NCBI RefSeq assembly: GCF_043575855.1
Contig: NZ_CP144375.1
Span: 9,548,001-9,612,000, forward strand
From: Kutzneria buriramensis
Lineage (GTDB): Bacteria; Actinomycetota; Actinomycetes; Mycobacteriales; Pseudonocardiaceae
Reading direction: 5' to 3'
Length of the DNA: 64,000 nt
Within the stretch, counting starts at the first letter, position 1; each line of letters starts with the position of its first letter. The notes below the pieces were generated by a model. That model had not been told where the DNA came from. It did no database searches and saw nothing but the letters and a program-made list of their open reading frames with translations. Positions 42,096-50,404 of this stretch are shown here, one piece after another. Both the position numbers and the translations under genes were made by a program.

Positions 42096-42700
42096 GACTT
42101 CCGCTGCGTTGGCCGGTGGTGGTCCTGGTCGGTGTCGTGCTGGCCGTCGGTGGAATCGTCGGCGCGTACTGGGACCGTGTCGACCACGCGTCGGTCGACG
42201 CCCGGCACGCGGCGGCGCTGGCCGGGCTGAAGTCCGACGACGTGCAGGCCCGGATCCGGGCCGTCGACGCGCTGGAGTCGGTGACCAAGGAGTCGCCGGC
42301 CGACCAGCCGGCCGTGACCGCGGAGCTGGCGTCGTTCATCCGATCCGTCGCGGGATCGGGCAACTGTCCGGACACGGGGGTCGGCCGGGACGTGCAGGAG
42401 GCGTTGAACGTGTTGGTGCGGCGCAAGGTGATGTCCGACGGCACCACGGTCGTCGACCTGCACGGGGCGTGCCTGAACAACGCCGCGATGGGCAAGATCG
42501 GCCTGCCGTACGGGAATCTGGTCGGCACCAGCTTGGTCGGGGCCGAACTGATGTTCTCCGTCCTCGACGGGGCCGACCTCACCGGCGCGGACCTCCGCGG
42601 CGCCGACCTCGACAACGCCCGGTTGGTGCAGGCAAACCTGTCGCACACCGACCTGTCGAAGGCGAATCTCGCTGGCGCCGACCTGAATTACTCCCGTTAG
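42092..42700 (+). CDS. Membrane-anchored pentapeptide-repeat protein
   Basis: A 202-residue protein with one N-terminal span (WPVVVLVGVVLAVGGIVGAYW), a helical region of about 80 residues containing KSDDVQARIRAVDALESV, and a C-terminal right-handed beta helix of pentapeptide repeats (GADLTGADLRGADLDNARL, LSKANLAGADL). It is translationally coupled to the ATPase gene by GTGA. Related actinobacterial proteins pair HEAT-like helices with pentapeptide repeats; function unknown, perhaps a scaffold. Its TAG overlaps the TAA of the leftward gene at 42697 (shared TTAG), so the two genes converge with no spacer. Confidence 0.75.
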   Translation: MRLPLRWPVVVLVGVVLAVGGIVGAYWDRVDHASVDARHAAALAGLKSDDVQARIRAVDALESVTKESPADQPAVTAELASFIRSVAGSGNCPDTGVGRDVQEALNVLVRRKVMSDGTTVVDLHGACLNNAAMGKIGLPYGNLVGTSLVGAELMFSVLDGADLTGADLRGADLDNARLVQANLSHTDLSKANLAGADLNYSR

Positions 42701-44850
42701 CGGTTCGTCTCACCGGTCACGGCGCGGGTGTGGTCGAGCAGCTCGGCGGCGGCACCGGGGACGGCGTAGCGGGCGGCCTCCAGAGCGCCGGTGGCGGCGG
42801 ACCGGGCGTCGGGGTTGGTGGCGCGGTGCAGGCACGCCCACAGCCAGTGGTGCTCGCGGTAGTCGGACAGGCCGGACCGCCGGGCCAGCAGCTCGGCCTC
42901 CGGCGTCAGCGCCCGGGCGGCCAGCGAGGCGGCGACGGCGGGGTGATCGGTCAGTTCGGACCGTTCGACGACGAAGGCGGCGGCCCACCAGGCCAGGTCG
43001 CGGAGGCGGTCGTCCGGCACGTCGCGGAACTCCGTGTTGCGGGTATCGGCGTAGAGCACCGGCAGCAGTGGCAGGATCGGGTACCCGACGTCGGCGGACT
43101 CGATGACCGCCAGCTGCTCGGCGGACAGCGACAGCCCGGTGAAGCGGGCGGCGGCGAAGACGCCCTTCGCGGGCCGGTGGCCGTAGTTCGCCACGTCGAG
43201 ATCCTCGAGCAGCGCCTCGGCGGCCGGTGACGGCTCCTGGAGGCCGAGTTCGAAGGACGCCAGCGACTCGCCGGCCTTGGCCAGGGAGAACCTGGTCAGG
43301 GCGTTGACGTTCCAGTACATGCTGGCGGCGACGGTGTCGGGGGAGGAAAGGGCGCGCATCACCCGCTCGTCGCTGGCGACCCAGCCGTTGTACTCGACGG
43401 CGACGACCCCACCGGGCACGTCGAGCACCGCGACCCACGGATCGAGCGTGCCCTGCTCGGACAGCTCCCGCGCCGAGGCCGGCGCGGACGGGTCCGCGCC
43501 GAAGTCGCGGAGCACCTCGGTGGCGGACTTGCCGGCGACAAAGGTGATCGTGGCGGCATCCGACAGGGAACTGGACTCGATCCAGTGGTAGTCGGCCTCG
43601 GGCGGGACGACGACCGGCGGCTCGGGCTCGCCGCGCAGGACGTGGCCGAGGCGGTCGGAAGCCCTGTGCACCAACGGATCGGCCAGCGGCGCTCGCCAGA
43701 CGGTGAGCTCGTAGCGTTCGTCGCCCTCGTCACGGCCGCGCGCGCAGACCCGCACGCGGTAGTCGCCGGGCCACGGGGGAGCGGTGTCCCGGCCCGCGCC
43801 CGCGATGGACGCGCCGCCGACCGGGGCGTGCCAGCTGACCTCGACCGCTTCCTCCCAGAGGAAGGGATCCGGCTCGACAACCGGGGGCTCCTCGACGATC
43901 CGCAGGATATATCCGACGCTGCGGTTCTCGTGGCCGGTCCGGATGGCCACGCCACCGGGAACCACCGCCACCAGTCCGTTCTCGGAGAAGTCCACAGTGG
44001 ACTCGACGGGCCCTTCGGCGAGGGCGAACATGTGGTCCGCGACCATGGCGCGACCGCTGCTGTGCCGGGGCATCAGGTAGTTCGCGCGGCGCTTGGCCAG
44101 CTCGGCCTCGGCGTAGGCGGCGGGCATCGGTGCTTCCCGCAGGATCGGGGCGGCGATGCCGAGCGCGGTGCCGATGATCGCAGGGGCGGAGACCTTGGGC
44201 CACAACGACCGCAGCACAACGGTCGTGGCGACGACGCTCAGCGCGAGGTGCCGCGCGCCGTGCGAGGCGGCGATGGCGGTCTCGTCCTCACCCGTAGCGA
44301 CGAGCAGGGGAGCGATCGCCGGGTGGGTGACCAGCTCGGTGACGACGAACTGGGCCATGTCCCGGGAACCCGGTACGAATCCGTCCAGTTTGGACAGTTC
44401 CGGTGACATCGCGCTGCCACCGGACATCGTGGCGACGCTGACCGTGCGGCGACCGTCCGGGAGCGTCGGCAGGACGGCGACCAGGTCGGGCAGCGCGACG
44501 TCGAGCGCCGCAACCGTCAGCTCGAGCGCGCCCAGCAGGCGTTCGGCGAGCAGGTCGGGCAGGCCGCCCAGCCGGTCACCGCCGCGAACGGCGGCCTGCT
44601 GGGCGCGGTTCGCGTTGGCGGGAGCGGCGACCTGCCGGGCCCGCGCCGCCTGCCCCTCTCGCCGCACCAGCGCCTGCGCCGGGCTCATCAGGCCGAGCCG
44701 TCCCGGCGCCGGCGCCTTCTCCCGCAGCCGGCCCAGTTCCGCCGCCGGCGCTGGCGGAATCGCCTGCGCCACACGGCTTAAATCACCGGCGACCACCTGT
44801 GCCATCGCGTCCAGCACGGCCTGCGGTAACGCCGTCGTCGGCCCGTACAT
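42697..44850 (-). CDS. Large protein of unknown function
   Basis: A 717-residue protein that I do not recognise as a whole. It has no signal peptide. The N-terminal 110 residues are Ala/Pro/Arg-rich. A hydrophobic stretch, LALSVVATTVVLRSLWP followed by APAIIGTALGIAAPIL (about 205-240), may be two membrane spans. A middle beta-rich part follows. Residues about 430-560 (HWIESSSLSDAATITFVAGK, PGGVVAVEYNGWVASDERVM) recall DUF6461-type modules, a weak similarity. The C-terminal part is helical and repeat-like. Start ATG 44850 has GGGGGG upstream. It lies 21 bp after the CocE-like gene and is presumably cotranscribed. Confidence 0.7.
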   Translation of the reverse strand: MYGPTTALPQAVLDAMAQVVAGDLSRVAQAIPPAPAAELGRLREKAPAPGRLGLMSPAQALVRREGQAARARQVAAPANANRAQQAAVRGGDRLGGLPDLLAERLLGALELTVAALDVALPDLVAVLPTLPDGRRTVSVATMSGGSAMSPELSKLDGFVPGSRDMAQFVVTELVTHPAIAPLLVATGEDETAIAASHGARHLALSVVATTVVLRSLWPKVSAPAIIGTALGIAAPILREAPMPAAYAEAELAKRRANYLMPRHSSGRAMVADHMFALAEGPVESTVDFSENGLVAVVPGGVAIRTGHENRSVGYILRIVEEPPVVEPDPFLWEEAVEVSWHAPVGGASIAGAGRDTAPPWPGDYRVRVCARGRDEGDERYELTVWRAPLADPLVHRASDRLGHVLRGEPEPPVVVPPEADYHWIESSSLSDAATITFVAGKSATEVLRDFGADPSAPASARELSEQGTLDPWVAVLDVPGGVVAVEYNGWVASDERVMRALSSPDTVAASMYWNVNALTRFSLAKAGESLASFELGLQEPSPAAEALLEDLDVANYGHRPAKGVFAAARFTGLSLSAEQLAVIESADVGYPILPLLPVLYADTRNTEFRDVPDDRLRDLAWWAAAFVVERSELTDHPAVAASLAARALTPEAELLARRSGLSDYREHHWLWACLHRATNPDARSAATGALEAARYAVPGAAAELLDHTRAVTGETNR

Positions 44851-44871
44851 CGTCCCCCCACTGTCACCGGA

Positions 44872-46479
44872 TCACTTGACCGGCAACAGAATGGCAGACG
44901 GGTGCGCGGCGTCGTGGAACACCTCCAAGCGGGTCGGATACGGCGTGGTCGCGGTGGCGAAGGGCTCGTCGCTGCCGAGGTTGCGGGCGTAGCGGGGGAA
45001 CGCGCCGCCGGCGACCTGGACCCGGATCCGGTGGCCGCGCCTGAACACGTGCGCGGTGGGCGACAGCTCGACGGTGACCTTGGTGATGCCGTCCGGCCGC
45101 ACCTTGACCAGATCGTCGCAGATGTTCACGGACCGGCCGCGCCGATCCACGTCGCACAGGCGCACGAACAGGTCGCAGGCGGGCCGGTCGGACCGCAGCC
45201 ACACCTCGGCGCCGACCTCGCCGATCACCTCGAGGTCGGCGTCCAGCACGTCCGACGTGAAGGTCAGGACGTCGTCCCGCGCCTCCAACTTCCGGTTGTC
45301 CACGGCCCCGGCGCCCCGGGCCTCCAACTTCGCGCCGCCGACCGACGGCGTCGGGTTGGACGGGTCGTACGTGAAGGCCGTCGGCACGACGAAGCCGCCG
45401 GGGGTGCTGCCCAGCGCGTTGCCGGCGAGCAGGTGCCAGCGCTGCTGCGTGTACCCGGCGGGCGGCCACTGGTCGTACTCCCGCCACTCCTTGACGCCCA
45501 TCACGAACAGTCGCACCGGCGCGCGGTAGTTGGGCTTGGCGCCGCGCGCGAGCGGCCCGGCCCAGCGCACGGTCTCCCAGATCGACGCCGAGATGCCCCG
45601 CGGGTCGGAGTGGGCCCACGGGCCGATCGTCAGCCGCGGCGGCCGCCCGGCCTCGACGAGGGCCCGGTAGTCGCGGAGCTGGTCGGACAGGAAGATGTCG
45701 TACCAGCCGGCGATGGAGCTCACCGGCAGCGTCACCTCGCCGACGGTGTCGGTGAAGTCCTCGTTCTTCCAGTACGGGTCGTCCTGGTCGTGGTGCACGC
45801 AGTCCTGGTAGAAGGGCCAATCCCGGCCCAGCGCGGCCTTGTCCCCGTCCACCAGCGGCAGGGTGAGCATCGCCGCCTCGGTCTTCCGGCGGCCGAAGGC
45901 GTTGCGCAGCATGGCGAACCGGCGTTCCTGGGTGGCGGTCATCACCGACCAGCTCATCAGGGTTTCCATCTCGATGCGACCCGGCCGCAGGAAGGTCATG
46001 GCCAGCCGGGACGACGTGACGTGCGGCACCATCGCCTTCACCTGCGGCGGCGCGCCCGCGGCGACGGCCCACTGGGTGTAGCCGAGGTAGCTGGCGCCGA
46101 CCAGGACGACGGAGCCGTCGAACCAGGGCTGCTCGGCCAGCCAGCGCAGCGTCGCCTGGCCGTCGGCCCGCTCGTGCCGCATGGCCCGGAACTCGCCGCC
46201 GCCGGAGCCGAAGGTGCCCCGCGTGCTGACCACCACGACGTGGAAGCCGCGCTCGGCCAGCAGCCGGCCCATCAGCCAGCCGAGCGGCCCGCGCCGCCCG
46301 TACGGGGACCGCACCAGCGCCGTGGGCAGCTTGTCGGCGCCCTCCGGGGCCCAGTGGTCCGCGAGCAGCGTCACACCGTCGTCGGCGGGCACTTTCAGGT
46401 CCCGCTCGACCCTCACCTTGCGCGCCGTCGCCGGCGGCAGCTTCAGCAACCGTTGCGCGACCCAACCAGTCACCGTCAT
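44872..46479 (-). CDS. CocE/NonD-family hydrolase (X-Pro dipeptidyl-peptidase S15 type)
   Basis: A 535-residue serine hydrolase without signal peptide. The alpha/beta-hydrolase core has the nucleophile in VLVGASYLGYTQW (S130), STRGTFGSGG near the oxyanion region, and SIAGWYDIFLSDQLRDYRAL with the catalytic aspartate zone. The C-terminal jellyroll domain (about 380-535; VGAEVWLRSDRPACDLFVRL, HVFRRGHRIRVQVAGGAFPRYARN) is typical of CocE esterases and X-Pro peptidases. The likely role is hydrolysis of acyl esters, amides or Pro-peptides; the substrate is unknown. ATG 46479 is the family-consistent start. Confidence 0.9.
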   Translation of the reverse strand: MTVTGWVAQRLLKLPPATARKVRVERDLKVPADDGVTLLADHWAPEGADKLPTALVRSPYGRRGPLGWLMGRLLAERGFHVVVVSTRGTFGSGGGEFRAMRHERADGQATLRWLAEQPWFDGSVVLVGASYLGYTQWAVAAGAPPQVKAMVPHVTSSRLAMTFLRPGRIEMETLMSWSVMTATQERRFAMLRNAFGRRKTEAAMLTLPLVDGDKAALGRDWPFYQDCVHHDQDDPYWKNEDFTDTVGEVTLPVSSIAGWYDIFLSDQLRDYRALVEAGRPPRLTIGPWAHSDPRGISASIWETVRWAGPLARGAKPNYRAPVRLFVMGVKEWREYDQWPPAGYTQQRWHLLAGNALGSTPGGFVVPTAFTYDPSNPTPSVGGAKLEARGAGAVDNRKLEARDDVLTFTSDVLDADLEVIGEVGAEVWLRSDRPACDLFVRLCDVDRRGRSVNICDDLVKVRPDGITKVTVELSPTAHVFRRGHRIRVQVAGGAFPRYARNLGSDEPFATATTPYPTRLEVFHDAAHPSAILLPVK

Positions 46480-46674
46480 CGGCTCAGCCTGCCATGGCTA
46501 CGCTCCGTGCGCGTCCGGTATCGCGACCACGGTCGGCATTCGGGTGATTACTGGCTGTTTCGCTAGGCCGAGCGTGTGGTTCTGGATGAACCGGGATTAA
46601 ACGGGCGCGCGTGTGGGCAGGGCGATGGTGCATTCTTGCTGGTACCGGCCCAGCGAGGGCAGGAGGTACCCACA

Positions 46675-46989
46675 ATGCCAGACAGCTCCGCGGCACTTCC
46701 GCTCCGCAACTACACCCGGCTCACGTTCGGTGAGCTGGCCGAGGCAATCCTGTGCCTGACCGCACACGAACTCCACCAGTTGTTGGGTTACGAATGGGTG
46801 CACGGCCGGCGCGACGAAGTCATCGTGCTGCTGCGTGACCGACTCACGGAACTGGGCACCGGCGTGGCGCCTTCGGGCACCCCGGCGGTGTTCATTCCGT
46901 GCCAGCCCGGGAGTCCCGAGAACCTGCCGGTGATGCCCCGGATCGATGCCGCCATCGAGGGAACAGAACGGGAGCGTCCCACGTTGTAG
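46675..46989 (+). CDS. Small hypothetical protein
   Basis: A 104-residue soluble protein with a strong ribosome site (AGGAGG at 46661-46666, 8 bp before the ATG). It begins MPDSSAALPLRNYTRLTFGE. The stretch EAILCLTAHELHQLLGYEWVHGRRDEVIVLLRDRLTEL is clearly helical. I do not recognise the family. The upstream gap 46480-46674 holds no other gene and should carry its promoter. The 297 bp after it (46990-47286) hold no convincing gene, only a partial match to the intergenic repeat family at about 47045-47070. Confidence 0.65.
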   Translation: MPDSSAALPLRNYTRLTFGELAEAILCLTAHELHQLLGYEWVHGRRDEVIVLLRDRLTELGTGVAPSGTPAVFIPCQPGSPENLPVMPRIDAAIEGTERERPTL

Positions 46990-47286
46990 GAGGTGGTCGG
47001 CGGCGAGCGAGCCGCGGAGACCGCGTCGATGAATCCCCTCACATCCGCGAGTCGCGGCAGTCCCGAATGCCGTGCATCCGCTGGCGCCCCGCCGACCCCC
47101 GTCGCCGTTCCGGGACTCTCCCCCGTGCCGTCCCGGAACGGCGCGCCCGAAGGGACCTCCGTCCCCGACCGGTTTCCCGTTTCGACGTCTTCGACGTGAT
47201 CAGAATTACCTGAACCCTTATTTCGGGAGTGAAATCCGTGTCGAGAGGGTAAGAGAAGGGGCAGAGGTCGGGGAAAGGAACCTGGG

Positions 47287-47451
47287 ATGAGCGTCAACAG
47301 TGACTTCGCGGCATGGGCGGAGCCGGAAGCCGGGCTGACAGAGCTGATCGACATGCGCGAGCCGGAGTCGGGCCGGCACCGCGCGGACACCGTGAGCAAC
47401 GGCATCAGCGTCGAGGAGCTGCTGGTCCGCGTCGGGCAGAGCCGCAACTAG
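47287..47451 (+). CDS. Very small acidic protein upstream of the sigma factor gene
   Basis: A 54-residue ORF with a good ribosome site (GGAAAGGAA at 47272-47280, 6 bp before the ATG). The peptide begins MSVNSDFAAWAEPEAG and ends GISVEELLVRVGQSRN; it is acidic, soluble and likely helical at the C-terminus. The family is unknown. It precedes the SigB-like gene by 187 bp in the same direction. A regulatory or stress-related role is only a guess from position. Confidence 0.6.
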   Translation: MSVNSDFAAWAEPEAGLTELIDMREPESGRHRADTVSNGISVEELLVRVGQSRN

Positions 47452-47638
47452 CGGGTGTGACGTGGCTGACGTCGGCAACCGACGTCACGCTACGTGGAAT
47501 TAACCGTCCCGTACTCGCGTTGGACAGCATGCGGACACACCGAGAGGGGCCGACCGGCTCCCGGAGTTCGCGCTTCCTCGAACGTAGCAGAGCGACAGCC
47601 CTGCGCGCTCGGGGCCGGCGTTGAGTGAGGAGGTCATC

Positions 47639-48586
47639 GTGGCTGAGGTGAGGACGCCCAGGCAGCGGGTCGCGACCGATGGCGACCAGGACCTGGTGCG
47701 CCACTACCTTGCCGACATCGGGACCACCCCGCTGCTGACGGCGCCCGAAGAGGTCGCGCTGGCGAAGCGGATCGAGGCGGGCGTGTACGCGGCCGAGCTG
47801 CTGCGCACGGGCGAGCTGGGGGAACGGACCCGTGACGACCTGGCCATGCTGGCCAGGGACGGCGAGGCGGCGCGCGATCACATGATTCGGGCCAACCTGC
47901 GGCTGGTGGTCTCCACCGCCCGCAAGTACAGCCACCGCGGGCTGCCGTTCCTGGACGTGATCCAGGAGGGCAACCTGGGACTGATCAGGGCGGTCGAGAA
48001 GTTCGACTACGCCAAGGGCTTCAAGTTCTCCACCTACGCGATGTGGTGGATCAGGCAGGCGATCGAGCGCGGCGTCGCGGAGACCTCGCGCGTGATCCGG
48101 CTGCCCGTCCACGTCGTCGAGCAGGTGAACCGGATCGCCAAGGCGGACCGGCAGCTCAACCTCAGGCTCGGGCGCGAGCCCTCGCTGGCCGAGATCGCCG
48201 AGGAGGTCGGCCTGGCCGTGGAGCGGGTGGACGAGCTGCGCCGCGCCAGCCGCGAGGCGACCAGCCTGGACGCCACCGTCGGCGAGGACGGCGAGACCAC
48301 CGTGTCGGACCTGATCGAGGACACCGACTCGGTGCGCGCGAGCGAGGTGCTGGAGCGGGAGGCGATGACCGAGTCGGTGCGCGCGGTCGTCAACACGCTG
48401 CCGCAGCGGGAGGCGCTGATCGTCAGCCTGCGCTTTGGGCTGGACGGCGGCAACCCCCGCACCCTGCAGGAGGTTGCCGAGCGTGTCGGGCTGACCCGTG
48501 AGCGTGTCCGGCAGCTGGAGAAGGGCGCATTGGCCCAGTTGCGCAATCCGGAGCACTCCAGGCCGCTGTTGGAGTGGGCCAGCTGA
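47639..48586 (+). CDS. RNA polymerase sigma factor, SigB/HrdD-like (group 2 sigma-70)
   Basis: A 315-residue sigma factor closest in layout to mycobacterial SigB and streptomycete HrdA/HrdD: no acidic region 1.1. Region 1.2 is DLVRHYLADIGTTPLLTAPE. Region 2 includes RLVVSTARKYSHRGLPFLD and EKFDYAKGFKFSTYAMWWIRQAI (2.3-2.4). Region 3 contains PVHVVEQVNRIAK. Region 4 has LPQREALIVSLRFGLDGG and the helix-turn-helix TLQEVAERVGLTRERVRQLEK. GTG 47639 follows GAGGAGG by 5 bp and is preferred to TTG 47621. Such non-essential sigma factors serve stationary-phase or stress genes. Confidence 0.92.
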   Translation: MAEVRTPRQRVATDGDQDLVRHYLADIGTTPLLTAPEEVALAKRIEAGVYAAELLRTGELGERTRDDLAMLARDGEAARDHMIRANLRLVVSTARKYSHRGLPFLDVIQEGNLGLIRAVEKFDYAKGFKFSTYAMWWIRQAIERGVAETSRVIRLPVHVVEQVNRIAKADRQLNLRLGREPSLAEIAEEVGLAVERVDELRRASREATSLDATVGEDGETTVSDLIEDTDSVRASEVLEREAMTESVRAVVNTLPQREALIVSLRFGLDGGNPRTLQEVAERVGLTRERVRQLEKGALAQLRNPEHSRPLLEWAS

Positions 48587-48604
48587 GCCGAACCCGAGGC
48601 GCTT

Positions 48605-48665
48605 GATCGGCCGAGTGGAGTAATACTCCCGGTAACTGTCGTACGAAAACGTGACTCGGCCGATC
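48605..48665. promoter_or_regulatory. 12-bp inverted repeat between sigma factor and receptor genes
   Basis: GATCGGCCGAGT (48605-48616) and ACTCGGCCGATC (48654-48665) are perfect inverted repeats with 37 bp between. Inside lies a smaller near-palindrome GGAGTAATACTCC (48617). It could be the sigma gene terminator or an operator for the next gene, whose putative -10 TACCTT (48673) is 8 bp downstream. Confidence 0.55.
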
Positions 48666-48681
48666 CGCAAGCTACCTTCGT

Positions 48682-49932
48682 GTGGTGTTCCCCTGCAGAC
48701 CCCGTTTCTTGCGGCCACGTTCCGCAGCGCTGTCGTCACTTGTGGTTCTCGCAGTGGCGGCTGCCGCCTGCGGGACGCCGTCGCCGCCCGCGAAGACCGG
48801 CACCGGCGTGAGCAACACAGCCATTCGCCTGGGTGTGCTCAGCGACCTGTCCGGCCCGTTCGGCCCGCTGGGCGAGGCGGTCGTGCAGGGCAACCAGCTG
48901 TACGTGGACAAGCTCAACGCCGCCGGCGGCGTGTGCGGCCGCAAGGTCGAGCTGGACGTGCAGGACACCGGCTTCGACACCGACAAGGCGGTGCAGCTCT
49001 ACTTCAAGATGGAGCCCACCGTGCTGGGCCTGTTGCAGGTGGTGGGCAGTGACATCACCAGCAAGATCACCCCGGACATGCTGCAGCAGCAGGTGATGGC
49101 CGCGCCCACGTCGTGGTCCAGCGACCTGCTGGGCAACCCGTACATGGTGGTGGTGGGGGCCACGTACGACCTGGACGTGATCAACAGCTTCGACTACCTG
49201 GTGCGCCAGGGCATGCTGCACCAGGGCGACGTGATCGGCCACATCTACAACGACGACCCCGAGTACGGCGGGAACGCGCTGCTGGGCAGCCAGTTCGTCG
49301 CCGACAAGCTGGGGCTCCAGCTCAAGGCCATCCAGGTCGCGGCGACCAAGACCGACTTCACCGCCGAGATCGCCCAGCTCAAGGCGGCCGGCGCCAAGGC
49401 GATCGCGATCAGCACGTATCCGCAGCAGACCGCGGTCGCCGTCGGCACCGCCGCGGCGATCGGGCTGAACGTGCCGTTCCTGGTGTCCAATCCGGGCTTC
49501 GACCCGTCCGTGCTGGCCAGCCCGGTCGGCCCCGCGTTCCAGCAGCTCGTGCTGGTGTCGTCCTCGGTCGCGCCGTTCGGGGCCAAACTGCCGGCCGCCG
49601 AGGAGTTGGCGACCGCGTACAAGGCCAAGTTCCCCAACGGAAAGCCGTCGATGGCCGTGGACTACGGCTACGTCGTCGGCATCGGCTACGGCGCGATCCT
49701 CAAGCGGGCCTGCGACGAGGGCGACCTGACCCGTCCCGGCGTGCAGAAGGCGTTCCACGAGTTGACCGGTGTGGACACCGGCGGGCTCACCGCGCCGCTG
49801 CTGTTCTCGTCCTCGAACTATCCGTCCAGCCGGCAGTCCTTCGTGCTGCGCCCCAACCCGAAGACCGCCGGCGGTCTGGACATCGTGGACCCGCTGAAGG
49901 AGTCCGACCTGGTCCGTCAGCGGATCGGTTAG
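48682..49932 (+). CDS. ABC-type solute-binding lipoprotein, branched-chain amino acid receptor family
   Basis: A 416-residue type I periplasmic-binding-fold lipoprotein. The signal ends AAAC with acylated Cys at about residue 30, after SSLVVLAVAAA. The mature part starts with VSNTAIRLGVLSDLSGPFGPLGEAV, the classic Leu/Ile/Val-receptor opening, followed by NAAGGVCGRKVELDVQDTGFD and later DYGYVVGIGYGAIL. No permease or ATPase genes lie nearby, so it is an orphan receptor or signalling protein. GTG 48682 lies 4 bp after a TACCTT -10-like element, so the message is probably leaderless. Confidence 0.88.
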   Translation: MVFPCRPRFLRPRSAALSSLVVLAVAAAACGTPSPPAKTGTGVSNTAIRLGVLSDLSGPFGPLGEAVVQGNQLYVDKLNAAGGVCGRKVELDVQDTGFDTDKAVQLYFKMEPTVLGLLQVVGSDITSKITPDMLQQQVMAAPTSWSSDLLGNPYMVVVGATYDLDVINSFDYLVRQGMLHQGDVIGHIYNDDPEYGGNALLGSQFVADKLGLQLKAIQVAATKTDFTAEIAQLKAAGAKAIAISTYPQQTAVAVGTAAAIGLNVPFLVSNPGFDPSVLASPVGPAFQQLVLVSSSVAPFGAKLPAAEELATAYKAKFPNGKPSMAVDYGYVVGIGYGAILKRACDEGDLTRPGVQKAFHELTGVDTGGLTAPLLFSSSNYPSSRQSFVLRPNPKTAGGLDIVDPLKESDLVRQRIG

Positions 49933-49975
49933 GACGGAGACGACCCCCGGTGATCAGGGGAGCCGCGAGGCCCCG

Positions 49976-50076
49976 CCGATGCTTTGCCCGATTGCTGGAT
50001 TTCGATCGCCGCCACCCGACGCGCCCCACCACCGAGCCGATGCGGCGGTCGAAATCCAGCAAGGGCGAGGCATCGG
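49976..50076. repeat. Large imperfect palindrome between convergent genes
   Basis: Left arm 49976-50012 and right arm 50043-50076 share CCGATGC, GCCC and TGCTGGATTTCGA in inverted order, giving a stem of about 30 bp with few mismatches around a 30-base GC-rich loop. It lies between the stop of the receptor gene (49932) and the stop of the leftward small gene (50078). It could be a two-way terminator or a MITE-like element. Confidence 0.65.
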
Positions 50077-50077
50077 C

Positions 50078-50323
50078 TTAAAGGGGGCCGAGCCGCGACG
50101 CCGAAGATCGCGACGCGCGGCAGAGAGTCCAGTGGCGGCGGGCCAGGTGCGCGGGACTGCCCGCCGCCATCAGCATGAGCTCCTGGTCGGGTGTGGGGCA
50201 GCCGTCGGCCATCGCCTTCTCGGCCAGGGCCAGCGGAATCACCTCGGCCAGCCGCGGACTGGGCACCGCCGGCCCGGCCGGTCGCCGGTGGAACAAGCGG
50301 GCGAGGGCACGAAGACCGAGCAT
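50078..50323 (-). CDS. Small basic hypothetical protein
   Basis: An 81-residue protein from ATG 50323, with GGGAGG 8 bp upstream deciding the start. It begins MLGLRALARLFHRRPAG and contains AEVIPLALAEKAMADGCPTPDQELMLMAAG, a plausible helical segment; the N-terminus is amphipathic and basic. The family is unknown. It lies 81 bp downstream of the patatin gene in the same direction and may be cotranscribed. Confidence 0.5.
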   Translation of the reverse strand: MLGLRALARLFHRRPAGPAVPSPRLAEVIPLALAEKAMADGCPTPDQELMLMAAGSPAHLARRHWTLCRASRSSASRLGPL

Positions 50324-50404
50324 GGCGGGTCCTCCCGGTAGCCGCAGAACTGCAAGTGTGACAGCGCGCACACGGGTTCGGCTGCCGCCGAACGGGCTGT
50401 GTGA

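Noticed and set aside
46993..47199. 68-codon frame between the two small genes
   Set aside because: Pro/Ser/Thr-rich, no ribosome site, no protein-like pattern; part of it coincides with a degraded intergenic repeat.
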